Positions 29,504-37,356 of a DNA stretch of 64,000 nucleotides are shown one piece after another (the stretch's first letter is position 1; each line of letters starts with the position of its first letter). The position numbers and the translations under genes are program-made. Location of the stretch: NCBI RefSeq assembly GCF_014678725.1, contig NZ_CP061497.1, positions 310,001-374,000 of the forward strand. The letters are read 5' to 3'. Below the pieces are notes generated by a model that did not search any database, was not told the origin of the DNA, and worked only from the letters and a program-made list of their open reading frames with translations. Source of the DNA: Thermomonas sp. XSG (GTDB taxonomy: Bacteria > Pseudomonadota > Gammaproteobacteria > Xanthomonadales > Xanthomonadaceae).

Positions 29504-30574
29504 TCAGCGCGACCGCTTCGCCAGCCAGTCGTGGATGGTCTGCGGCACTTCCTTCTGCGCCCGGCCGGACACGTAGATGCCGATGTGGCCGCCCTTGAAC
29601 GACAGCTCGGTGTAGTCCTCGCTGCCGCACAGCCCGCGCAGCGCGCGCGAGGCATCCGGCGGCACCAGGTGGTCCTGCTCGGCGTAGATGTTGAGAATCG
29701 GCATTTCCAGCAGCCCGAGGTGCACCTCGCGCCCGCCCACCTTCGCGCCGCCGGTGACGAAGCGGTTCTCCTGGAAGAACTGCTTGCTGAACTCGCGGAA
29801 CGCCTCGCCGGCCTGGTCGGGTGAATCGAAGATCCACTTTTCCATGCGCAGGAAGTCTTCCATCGCCTGCCTGTCGTCGAGGATGTCGACCATGCCCACG
29901 TATTTCTGCGCGAACAGCCGCCAGGGCTTCAGCATCAGGTAGGTGAAGTTCATCATGTCGGCCGGCACGTTGCCGAGCGTGTCGACCAGCAGGTCCACGT
30001 CGATCTCGCGGTTCCAGTTCGACAGCATGTTGTCGCTGGTGTGGAAGTCCACCGGCGTCACCATGGTGATCAGGTTCTTGACTTTCTCCGGATGCAGCGA
30101 GGCGTAGCACAGCGAGAACGCACCGCCTTGGCAGATGCCCAGCAGGTTGATCGACGGCAGGCCATGGGCGTCGCGCAGGTAGTCCACGGCGCCGCCGATG
30201 AAACGCTCGATGTAATCCTCCAGGGTGAGGAAGCGGTCGGAGCGGTCCGGGTAGCCCCAGTCGAGGATGTAGACGTCCTCGCCACGCGCCAGCAGGCCCT
30301 TGACCAGCGAGCGGTCGGCCTGCAGGTCGACCATGTACGGACGATTGACCAGCGCATAGGCGATCAGGATCGGCACCCGCGCGGTGGGCGCATGCTCGCC
30401 CTTGAAGCGGTACAGCACCACCTTGCCGTCGCGCCAGACCTCCTCGCGCGGGGTGACCCCGAAATCTACGTCGCCCATTTCGCGCAGCGTTTCCACGCTG
30501 GCGGAAAGCTTGCGCTGAAACCGGCCGGTTTCCTCGGCCAGCGACTCCAGAGTGATGTTCAGCGGCCCGATCAT
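29504..30574 (-). CDS. phaC: Class III polyhydroxyalkanoate synthase catalytic subunit PhaC
   Basis: 356 residues, the short class III length. The lipase-like box GICQG places the catalytic Cys at 148; the charge-relay Asp is at 301 (AEQDHLVPP) and His at 330 (FKGGHIGIY). The enzyme polymerises (R)-3-hydroxyacyl-CoA into PHB on granules together with PhaE. It starts 1 bp after the phaE stop, fitting the obligate PhaE/PhaC pair. Short-chain (3HB) specificity is expected for class III and supported by the 3HB dehydrogenase and oligomer hydrolase nearby. Confidence 0.95.
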   Translation of the reverse strand: MIGPLNITLESLAEETGRFQRKLSASVETLREMGDVDFGVTPREEVWRDGKVVLYRFKGEHAPTARVPILIAYALVNRPYMVDLQADRSLVKGLLARGEDVYILDWGYPDRSDRFLTLEDYIERFIGGAVDYLRDAHGLPSINLLGICQGGAFSLCYASLHPEKVKNLITMVTPVDFHTSDNMLSNWNREIDVDLLVDTLGNVPADMMNFTYLMLKPWRLFAQKYVGMVDILDDRQAMEDFLRMEKWIFDSPDQAGEAFREFSKQFFQENRFVTGGAKVGGREVHLGLLEMPILNIYAEQDHLVPPDASRALRGLCGSEDYTELSFKGGHIGIYVSGRAQKEVPQTIHDWLAKRSR

Positions 30575-30575
30575 C

Positions 30576-31694
30576 TCAACGCCTCCTGGCGGCGGGCTTG
30601 CCCGCGCGCGCGTTCACCCCGGCCGCACTGTCCTTCGCGGCCGGCTTCACGATCTTCCCTGCCATTTTCGTCGCAACTCTCCTGGCCGCACCCGCTGCCG
30701 GCGCTTTCTTCGCCGGCGCATTGGCCGATGCAGCCTTGGCCGCGGGCGGCTTCTTGGCCCCGGGCGTCCGCTTCGACGGCGCCTTGCGCGGTTCCACGTC
30801 GCCGGCAGCCGCCGGCACGGGCGCGCGCTGCATGCGCCGCAGCTGGCGCTCCAGCTCGGCGATCTTGCGGTGGGCGCTGTCCAGCTCGCCGCGCTCCGGC
30901 CAGCCGTAGGTGCTGGCCACCTGCTCGCCAATGGCCTGTGCGGCGGCGCGCTGGCGCATCTGCGCGTTCACCAGCGCACCGAACGCGTGGCGGTATTCCT
31001 GCGACAGCGCCAACTCCGCCCAGGCCTCCTCCGCAGCCTCCACCCACAGATCGAACAGCGCACGCACGCTGGAGATCTGCCGACCGGGCTCCTCGTGGCT
31101 GGCCAGCTTGGATTCGAAGCGCGAAAACGCGTCGCGCGACGCCTTCGCCATCAGCCTGCCGTAATCCTGCTGCGCCTCCTGCCAGCGCAACTGCGCCAGC
31201 GCCAGCGCCTGCAACCGCTCCTGGTGCTCGCGGGCGAAGCCGAATGCCGGCATCCGCATCGCCGCTGCGGTCTCCGCGCGCAGGCCGTGGAGCGACGGCA
31301 TGCCCGCCTCTCCCCACTGCGCGATGGTTTCCAGCCCCGGCCCGCGCATGCTTTCCATCAGCCCTGCGAACGGGTGGGTGCCGGCAAACGCCTCGCGCCA
31401 AGCGCCGGCAACGTCGCCCGCGCTGTGGTCGCGGCCGCTGAACCGCGACGCCACCTGCTGCATCTGCGCATACCAGTCGCTGCTCTGCCGGTTGAAGTGC
31501 TCCATCGCGGGGCCAAGCCCACCCTGCCCGCCGGCCTTGCGCCCCCACGCCTCCAACATGTCGTTCAGCCCGGGCACGCCCACAGCGGCGGGCTGTGGCG
31601 CGCTCCCGCGCAGCGCCTGCCCCCACAAGTCCAGATATTGGCGCGTCAGCGCCGCGAAATCATTGGATGCGTCCGCCATGTCCCCTCCGTCCAT
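30576..31694 (-). CDS. phaE: Class III PHA synthase subunit PhaE with a long basic tail
   Basis: 372 residues from ATG 31694; a second ATG at 31679 (MADASND) is also possible. The helical core has the PhaE-type segments DFAALTRQYLDLW, FNRQSSDWYAQMQQ and FDLWVEAAEEAWAEL, and a coiled segment near 270-290. Residues 291-372 form an unusual Lys/Ala/Pro/Arg-rich tail of histone-H1 style (KRTPGAKKPPAAKAAS, APAKKAPAAGAARR), which ordinary PhaE lacks. Such tails in PhaF or PhaM bind DNA, so this PhaE might tie PHB granules to the nucleoid (inference). It is immediately upstream of phaC and 46 bp downstream of pssA. Confidence 0.9.
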   Translation of the reverse strand: MDGGDMADASNDFAALTRQYLDLWGQALRGSAPQPAAVGVPGLNDMLEAWGRKAGGQGGLGPAMEHFNRQSSDWYAQMQQVASRFSGRDHSAGDVAGAWREAFAGTHPFAGLMESMRGPGLETIAQWGEAGMPSLHGLRAETAAAMRMPAFGFAREHQERLQALALAQLRWQEAQQDYGRLMAKASRDAFSRFESKLASHEEPGRQISSVRALFDLWVEAAEEAWAELALSQEYRHAFGALVNAQMRQRAAAQAIGEQVASTYGWPERGELDSAHRKIAELERQLRRMQRAPVPAAAGDVEPRKAPSKRTPGAKKPPAAKAASANAPAKKAPAAGAARRVATKMAGKIVKPAAKDSAAGVNARAGKPAARRR

Positions 31695-31740
31695 GCAGCG
31701 ATGCTAGCAACGCCGCGGTGACACCGCCATTGCAGGAACC

Positions 31741-32358
31741 TCAGGGTTTGGGGATGCGCAGCGTCTTGCTGATCATCAGCGCGCCGGACAACGCGAACAC
31801 CAGCGCCAGCGGATGCAGCTGCCAAGGGCCCAGCCGGACCACGCCCAGCCACAGGTCGGCACCGATGTCGCCGCGCCAGGCCGCCCACGCCAGCATGCCA
31901 ACGATGACCACGCTGGTCGGGATCGGCGTGCCTTCGAAGTACTTCACCTTGTCGCCCCCATCCGCCAGGGTCTCCGCGGTGACGTTGTAGCGCGCCAGCC
32001 GGCTCACCCCGCAGCCGACGAAGCCGCTCAGGATCAGCCAGTCCCAGCCGCCCTGCAGGCCGCAGGCATAGCCCAGCGCCGCCGGGGCGACGCCGAAGCT
32101 GATCACGTCGGCAAGCGAATCCAGCTCGCGCCCCAACGTCGAAGACACCTTGCGCCAGCGGGCGATGCGCCCGTCCAACGCGTCGAACACGAACGCCAGC
32201 GGGATCAGCGCCATGCCGATGAGCAGGTCGCGCACCACGCCGTCCTGCAGGAACCGCATCGCCGCGAAGATCGCGCCGGTTCCGCAGAAGGCATTGGCCA
32301 GGGTGAACCAGTCGGCGAGGTGGAACTCCCGCAACATCGAGAAATGGCGCTGCTTCAT
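31741..32358 (-). CDS. pssA: CDP-diacylglycerol-serine O-phosphatidyltransferase
   Basis: 205 residues, an integral membrane protein with several spans. The CDP-alcohol phosphatidyltransferase signature is complete: DALDGRIAR, then eight residues, GRELDSLAD, that is DxxDGxxARx8GxxxDxxxD. The serine-specific continuation FGVAPA follows. It makes phosphatidylserine, the precursor of phosphatidylethanolamine, in the inner membrane. It lies in the same direction as phaE and phaC, 46 bp upstream, so a housekeeping lipid gene heads the PHB unit. Confidence 0.93.
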   Translation of the reverse strand: MKQRHFSMLREFHLADWFTLANAFCGTGAIFAAMRFLQDGVVRDLLIGMALIPLAFVFDALDGRIARWRKVSSTLGRELDSLADVISFGVAPAALGYACGLQGGWDWLILSGFVGCGVSRLARYNVTAETLADGGDKVKYFEGTPIPTSVVIVGMLAWAAWRGDIGADLWLGVVRLGPWQLHPLALVFALSGALMISKTLRIPKP

Positions 32359-32431
32359 CGGCTGCTCCGGTTGGCCTGTAGGCAGAGCCTAACCCACCGC
32401 GCGCGTGGCCTGCGTGGAGTCGGCCGCGCGG

Positions 32432-34219
32432 TCAGCGCGGCATCGCAAGGTGTTCCGGCGCCAGCGGCTTGCCCATCCGCGGCACCGTGGCCACCACCGC
32501 ATCGGCCGGCAGCGCGGCCTTGCCGTCCAGGTACGCATCGATGCGGTCCAGCGCCTCGTACACGTACGGCAGCAGCGGCAGGTAGGCCGCCGCCATATGC
32601 GGCAGCGCCAGGAAACCGTCGAAATGCTGGGCGTTGCGCACCTGCCAGTAGCGCACGTCCCGCCCGGCCGCCTTGGCCATCGCCACGTACGGCGCGCTGG
32701 AGAACGCCTGCGGCACCAGCCCGTCGTCGGTGCCATGGACGACAACCACCGGCAGGCCGGTGCGTGGCGCGCTGGCGCGGGTCCGGGCGATGCCGTCGCG
32801 CACGCGCTGCGCATCCGCGCCGTCGTCCGTCCACAGCGCGCGCAGGCACTGCAGGCCGGTCAGGCCCAGATCGGCGAGCGGCTGTGGATCGACGATGCCC
32901 ACGCCGGCGCCCGGCGGAATGCCGCTGCCGTCGGCCCACCACGCAGCTCGCTCGGCATCGGTCACCGCGCGCGGCTGCATATCCGCACCCAGCGCCGCAT
33001 AGCGATACCCGCAGGGATGGGCGTCATGCGCGTAGCGGCCATAGGCGGAGGCATAGCCCACCGCCACCGCGCGCCATAGGTCGAAGCCCACGCTGATCGC
33101 ACCCGCCCGCAGCGCCGCATCGGTCCAGCCGGCCGCGCGCAGCTTCGCCAGCGCGTCCTTCTGCAACGCGTCCGCGCTGGCGCCGGACAGCAGGCCGCGC
33201 GCGGACAGCGCCGCGCACTTCGCATCCAGTCCCGGCATCGCCGGAATGCCCAGCTGCGGCAGCGCGCACGGCATCAGCAGCGCGGCTTCGGTGGTGTAGT
33301 CGTACAGGCTGCGCGCACCCGCGCCTTCGGCCAGCACGTTGGGTTCGCCGGCCACCACCGCGTCCAGCCACGGCTCGCCGTCTTCCGCCGCGCGCAGCAC
33401 TGCGCCGCCGCCGTTGGAGATGCCCACCGCGATGACGCGGGTGTTTTCAAAGGTGAACGGCGCCTGCTGCGGCAGCTGCGCATCCAGCGTGGCCAGCGCG
33501 AACTGCGCGGCCTGCTTGACGTGGCGACCCCAGTCGGCCTCCGGGTTGTCCTGTGAATGCGCGTGCTTGAACGCCACGCCGCTGCCACCGGCCGGTTGCG
33601 GAACAAATGCCAACGCCGCATCCGCAGAGGCCAGCGTACCGTCGGCGGCCACGCCCTGCCCCGCATCGAGATCGAAATAGTCGGTGCCCGCGCCCTTGTC
33701 GGTATAGGCCACTGCGCAGCCGCGCGGCAGCCCCCACGCACCGGCTACCGCGATGGCGCCATAGATGCCGCGCGACCCCGATGACGCGGCCACCACTACG
33801 CAGCGCTTGCCGGCATCGAAGGCGTCCGGCAGCTGCACCAGCACGCGATGCGGCTGGGTCGCCCCGGCGAGCTTGGCGAACGCGCTGAACTCGCGGCCCG
33901 GCACGGCGGCGACGCTGCCGTAAAGACTGCCGTAACCACCGCCGGGCGAAAGATCCGCGATCCCGCGCCAGTTGCTCCACAGCGCGCGTTTGCGCAGCTC
34001 GGCCGGGGCCGGACGCGCGGCGTCGGCGAAGCCTGGCGGCAGCATGGACTGCAGGCCGGCAAGCCCCAGCCCGCCGGTAAGCAGGTCGTCCTGCCCGCGA
34101 TGTTCGGTGGCACGCGGCTGGCTGAACATGGCGGCGGTTTCCTTCGCGGCGGGCAGGCTGGCGCAGCCGGCCATCAGGGCGACGGTCGCGGCGAGGGCGC
34201 AATGGCGGAGTGTGTTCAT
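32432..34219 (-). CDS. 3-hydroxybutyrate-oligomer hydrolase, lipoprotein
   Basis: 595 residues. The N-terminus is a lipoprotein signal (ATVALMAGC, lipobox LMAGC with Cys19). The body matches the 3HB-oligomer hydrolase family: long alpha/beta-hydrolase with AVGISNGGGAV (serine nucleophile), HGTDDGLVP (Asp) and AQHFDGFLALP (His). It cleaves linear 3HB oligomers to monomers, here probably from an envelope location. ATG 34219 gives the signal peptide directly; longer in-frame starts are rejected because they run into the divergent bdhA. The product is then a substrate for BdhA, divergently encoded 109 bp away. Confidence 0.87.
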   Translation of the reverse strand: MNTLRHCALAATVALMAGCASLPAAKETAAMFSQPRATEHRGQDDLLTGGLGLAGLQSMLPPGFADAARPAPAELRKRALWSNWRGIADLSPGGGYGSLYGSVAAVPGREFSAFAKLAGATQPHRVLVQLPDAFDAGKRCVVVAASSGSRGIYGAIAVAGAWGLPRGCAVAYTDKGAGTDYFDLDAGQGVAADGTLASADAALAFVPQPAGGSGVAFKHAHSQDNPEADWGRHVKQAAQFALATLDAQLPQQAPFTFENTRVIAVGISNGGGAVLRAAEDGEPWLDAVVAGEPNVLAEGAGARSLYDYTTEAALLMPCALPQLGIPAMPGLDAKCAALSARGLLSGASADALQKDALAKLRAAGWTDAALRAGAISVGFDLWRAVAVGYASAYGRYAHDAHPCGYRYAALGADMQPRAVTDAERAAWWADGSGIPPGAGVGIVDPQPLADLGLTGLQCLRALWTDDGADAQRVRDGIARTRASAPRTGLPVVVVHGTDDGLVPQAFSSAPYVAMAKAAGRDVRYWQVRNAQHFDGFLALPHMAAAYLPLLPYVYEALDRIDAYLDGKAALPADAVVATVPRMGKPLAPEHLAMPR

Positions 34220-34328
34220 GCTGCGACCATAGCTGCTGCCGCGGCGCGTCGCATCGTACTTTCGTACCAGCAGGCGGCGTCGCGTTCCTGCTAGCGTATG
34301 CGCCTCTCCTCCGTTGCAGAGCCGCACC

Positions 34329-35138
34329 ATGAGCGACACCTTCCTGCTGGGCCGCACCGCGCTGGTGACCGGCAGCACGTCCGGCATCGGGCTGGCCATC
34401 GCCAAGGGGCTTGCGGCCGCCGGCGCGAAGGTGGCGATCAATGGCCTGGGCTCGCCCGAGCAGATCGCTTCCGCGATCGCCGAGGTGGATGCCGCGGGCG
34501 ATGGCGGGACCCGGCACTTCGGCGCCGACCTGCGCGACCCCGCCGCCATCGAAGCAATGATGGCCGATCTTGCCGGCTGGTCGAACGGCGGCATCGACAT
34601 TCTGGTCAACAACGCCGGCATCCAGCACGCGGTGCCGCTGCACGAGATGCCGGTGGGAAAGTGGAACGACATCATCGCCATCAACCTGTCCTCGGCCTTC
34701 CACACCATGCGCCTGGCGATGCCGGCAATGGCCGGCCGCGGCTACGGTCGCGTAGTGAACATTGCCTCGGTGCACGGGCTCGTAGCCTCGAAGGACAAGG
34801 CCCCGTACGTGGCCAGCAAGTTCGGCATCGTCGGCCTGAGCAAGGTCGCGGCGCTGGAATACGCCGCGCAGGGCAACCGTGACTCCGGCGGTGTCACCGT
34901 CAACTGTATCTGCCCGGGCTGGGTGGAAACCCCGCTGATCGAGCCGCAGATCGAGGCGCGCATGCAGGGCGGCAGCTGCGACGACGGCGTGCGCGCGCTG
35001 CTGGCGGAAAAGCAGCCCAGCCTGCGCATGACCCTGCCCGCCGAAATCGCTGCGCTGGCGGTGTTCCTGTGCCGGCGCGAGGCCCACAACATCACCGGTA
35101 CCGCGATGCCGGTGGACGGGGGCTGGACGGCGCAGTAA
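34329..35138 (+). CDS. bdhA: 3-hydroxybutyrate dehydrogenase (short-chain dehydrogenase)
   Basis: 269 residues. SDR features are TGSTSGIG (NAD site), NNAGIQH, the serine in VNIASVHGL, and YVASK (catalytic Tyr-Lys). The long substrate loop after CPGWVETPLIEPQIEAR and the end TAMPVDGGWTAQ are typical of D-3-hydroxybutyrate dehydrogenase. It interconverts 3-hydroxybutyrate and acetoacetate. It is divergent from the oligomer hydrolase with a 109-bp shared promoter region, and 4 bp upstream of a response regulator with which it is surely co-transcribed. Confidence 0.9.
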   Translation: MSDTFLLGRTALVTGSTSGIGLAIAKGLAAAGAKVAINGLGSPEQIASAIAEVDAAGDGGTRHFGADLRDPAAIEAMMADLAGWSNGGIDILVNNAGIQHAVPLHEMPVGKWNDIIAINLSSAFHTMRLAMPAMAGRGYGRVVNIASVHGLVASKDKAPYVASKFGIVGLSKVAALEYAAQGNRDSGGVTVNCICPGWVETPLIEPQIEARMQGGSCDDGVRALLAEKQPSLRMTLPAEIAALAVFLCRREAHNITGTAMPVDGGWTAQ

Positions 35139-35142
35139 CGCC

Positions 35143-35808
35143 ATGGCCTCCCTGCTGATCGCCGACGACCACCCGCTGTTCCGCGCCGCGTTGCGGCAGG
35201 CCGCGCGCGACGCGCTGGGCGACGTACAGCTGTTCGAAGCCGGGACGCTGGACCAGGTGCTGGCGCTGCTGGATGCGCAGCCGCAGGTCGACCTGGTGCT
35301 GCTGGACCTGCACATGCCGGGCAACCACGGGCTGGCCGGTCTGGCGGCGATCCGCGCGCAGTTCCCGGGCGTGGCGGTGATCGTGGTTTCGGCCAACGAC
35401 GACCCGCGGGTGGTGCGCCGCGCGCTGGACCACGGCGCCGCCGGCTACCTGCCCAAGAGCGCCGGCCTCGACGAACTGCGCGACGCCATCCGCAGTGTGC
35501 TGGCCTGCGAGACCTGGCTGCCGCCGGCGCTGCGCGCAAGCGTGGCGCGGGCGCAGAGTGCGCCGCAGGATGCGGATCTTGCCGCGCGCCTGGCCAGCCT
35601 GTCGCCACAGCAGTTCCGGGTGCTGGCGCTGGTCGCCGAGGGCCTGCTCAACAAGCAGATCGCCGACCGCCTGGACGTGCAGGAGCGGACGGTGAAGGCG
35701 CACCTGACCGCCATCTTCGAGCGCCTCGGCGTGCGCAACCGCACCCAGGCCAGCGTGGTGCTGCGCGAGCTGGAGCTGTCGGATCCCGCGCGGCAGATCG
35801 AGGCCTGA
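35143..35808 (+). CDS. Orphan LuxR-type response regulator downstream of bdhA
   Basis: 221 residues. The receiver has IADDHPLF and acceptor Asp55 in VLLDLHMPG, with YLPKSAG carrying the switch lysine. The output domain is a LuxR/GerE helix-turn-helix (LSPQQFRVLALVAEGLLNKQIADRLDVQERTVKAHL). No kinase gene is adjacent. Only 4 bp separate it from bdhA, so it may regulate 3-hydroxybutyrate/PHB use (inference by position). A 412-bp non-coding, DnaA-box-rich region follows. Confidence 0.9.
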   Translation: MASLLIADDHPLFRAALRQAARDALGDVQLFEAGTLDQVLALLDAQPQVDLVLLDLHMPGNHGLAGLAAIRAQFPGVAVIVVSANDDPRVVRRALDHGAAGYLPKSAGLDELRDAIRSVLACETWLPPALRASVARAQSAPQDADLAARLASLSPQQFRVLALVAEGLLNKQIADRLDVQERTVKAHLTAIFERLGVRNRTQASVVLRELELSDPARQIEA

Positions 35809-35855
35809 CCCGCACCACGGGAGGGAACCGCATGGCTATTTTTTAGCCAACGCCA

Positions 35856-35935
35856 TTGACAGCCGCACCCCGCCTCGCGCTCGGACGGTTATCCACACCG
35901 TTATACGATTTCCATCCACAGCGGCTGTGGACAAC
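35856..35935. repeat. DnaA-box repeat unit A
   Basis: The core 35889-35935 holds TTATCCACA (perfect DnaA box, 35889-35897), TTATACGA (35901-35908) and an inverted repeat TCCACAG-CGG-CTGTGGA (35915-35931). The last runs into TGTGGACAA (35926-35934), which is TTGTCCACA on the other strand. The similarity with unit B starts about 33 bp earlier, at TTGACAGCCGC (35856), so A and B are 80-bp copies. No gene overlaps. Confidence 0.9.
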
Positions 35936-35994
35936 GCACTTGCCGGAACGCGCCGGCAACCGGAAAAACTCTGGCGAATTTTTCACCACGCCTG

Positions 35995-36074
35995 TTGACA
36001 GCCGCGCCACGCCTGTCGCGCAGGTGGTTATCCACACTCTTATACGAGTTCCATCCACAAGCGCTGTGGACAAC
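35995..36074. repeat. DnaA-box repeat unit B
   Basis: The second copy, 139 bp after unit A, is aligned without gaps over 80 bp. It holds TTATCCACA (36028-36036), TTATACGA (36040-36047), TCCACA (36054-36059) and TGTGGACAA (36065-36073). The preceding TTGACAGCCGC is shared with unit A. Confidence 0.9.
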
Positions 36075-36104
36075 CGCCACCGCGCGGGCCGTCGCAACGG
36101 GAAC

Positions 36105-36129
36105 GGGGTGGCGAAATATTCGCCACCCC
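36105..36129. repeat. Perfect 11-bp stem-loop between DnaA-box units B and C
   Basis: GGGGTGGCGAA (36105-36115) and TTCGCCACCCC (36119-36129) pair around ATA. It has no U-run on either strand. A truncated relative (GGCGAATTTTTCACC) lies between units A and B at about 35973-35987. Confidence 0.8.
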
Positions 36130-36163
36130 GTTGGAAGCATTGGCACGGCTTGCGATCAGCCGC

Positions 36164-36211
36164 TTATCCACATCGTTATGCGACCACCGATCCACAGCGA
36201 TTGTGGACAAC
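36164..36211. repeat. DnaA-box repeat unit C
   Basis: The third copy, 136 bp after unit B, is more diverged: TTATCCACA (36164-36172), TTATGCGA (36176-36183), TCCACAG (36191-36197) and TGTGGACAA (36202-36210). It ends 10 bp before the stop codon of the minus-strand alcohol dehydrogenase gene. Confidence 0.88.
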
Positions 36212-36220
36212 CGTCGCGAC

Positions 36221-37267
36221 TCACATCGTCGCCGCGTCGATCACGAAGCGGTACTTGACGTCGCTCCTGAGCATCCGCTCGTAGGCCGCGTCGATGTCCT
36301 GCGCGCGCACCATCTCGATGTCGGCGACGATGCCGTGCTTGGCGCAGAAGTCCAGCATCTCCTGGGTCTCGGCAATACCGCCGATCAGCGAGCCAGCGAT
36401 CGCCCGGCGCTTGAAGATCAGGTTGCCGATGTTCGGCGAGGGGTGCGCATGCTCCGGCACGCCCACCAGGCACAGGGTGCCGTCACGCTTGAGCAGCGCG
36501 GAGAACGCATCGAGATCGTGGCTGGCCGCCACGGTATCCAGGATGAAATCGAAGCTGTTGCGCTGCGCCTTCATCTGCGCGGCATCGCGCGAGATCACCA
36601 CTTCGTCGGCACCGAGGCCGTGTGCTTCGGCGCGCTTGGATTCGCTGGTGGTGAACGCCACCACCCGCGCGCCCATCGCGTGCGCGATCTTGATGCCCAT
36701 GTGGCCCAGCCCGCCGATGCCGACGATGCCGACCTTCTTGCCGGGCCCGACGTTCCAGTGCCGCAGCGGGGAATAGGTGGTGATGCCGGCGCACAGCAGC
36801 GGCGCCACTGCCGCCAACTGCTCCTTCGGGTGGTGCACGCGCAACACGAAATCCTGGTCGACCACGATGCGCTGCGAATAACCGCCCAGCGTATGGCCCG
36901 GCGCGTCCGCGGTGGGGCCGTTGTAGGTGCCGACCATGCCCTGCTCGCAGTACTGCTCCAGCCCTTCGCCGCAGGCGGCGCAATGCTGGCAGCTGCCCAC
37001 CATGCAGCCCACGCCGACGGTATCGCCCACCTTGAAGCCGGAGACTTCGGCGCCAACCGCGCTGACATGGCCGACGATCTCGTGCCCGGGCACGCAGGGA
37101 TACAGCGTGCCCGCCCATTCGGCGCGCACGGTATGCAGGTCGGAATGGCAGATGCCGCAATAGGCGATTTCGATCTGCACGTCGCGCGGCCCCGGCGCGC
37201 GACGCTCGATGTCCATGGCGACGATGGGTTTGTCGGCGGCGTGGGCGCCCCAGGCTTTGATGGTCAT
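36221..37267 (-). CDS. Zinc-dependent alcohol dehydrogenase, YahK/AdhC (cinnamyl) type
   Basis: 348 residues. Catalytic zinc ligands are in CGICHSDLH and GHEIVGHV; the structural-zinc cysteines are in GSCQHCAACGEGLEQYC. NAD(P) binds at GIGGLGHMGIKIAHAMGA. The family reduces a wide range of aldehydes, usually with NADPH. ATG 37267 follows AGGAAGCC; upstream in-frame sequence looks non-coding. It stands alone on the minus strand; its 3' end abuts the DnaA-box repeat array, so read-through transcription could cross the array. Confidence 0.9.
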   Translation of the reverse strand: MTIKAWGAHAADKPIVAMDIERRAPGPRDVQIEIAYCGICHSDLHTVRAEWAGTLYPCVPGHEIVGHVSAVGAEVSGFKVGDTVGVGCMVGSCQHCAACGEGLEQYCEQGMVGTYNGPTADAPGHTLGGYSQRIVVDQDFVLRVHHPKEQLAAVAPLLCAGITTYSPLRHWNVGPGKKVGIVGIGGLGHMGIKIAHAMGARVVAFTTSESKRAEAHGLGADEVVISRDAAQMKAQRNSFDFILDTVAASHDLDAFSALLKRDGTLCLVGVPEHAHPSPNIGNLIFKRRAIAGSLIGGIAETQEMLDFCAKHGIVADIEMVRAQDIDAAYERMLRSDVKYRFVIDAATM

Positions 37268-37356
37268 GACGGCTTCCTGTCGGGGGGAAACGCCAGATTC
37301 TGCACCCGTCGCGGCCGCGCGGGGAGTGCCCGGCCGGGATGCAGCGTTGCGCCCGT

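Noticed and set aside
34220-34708. Longer start for the 3HB-oligomer hydrolase
   Set aside because: The extension would run into bdhA and bury the lipoprotein signal that begins at 34219.
35834-35848. GGCTA-TTTTT-TAGCC as terminator of the orphan response regulator
   Set aside because: The T-run is in the loop, not after the stem, and the stem is only 5 bp.
35809-36220. Chromosomal replication origin (oriC)
   Set aside because: DnaA boxes are present, but no dnaA, dnaN, rpmH or gidA is adjacent and there is no obvious AT-rich unwinding element; kept as a DnaA-box array of unknown role.
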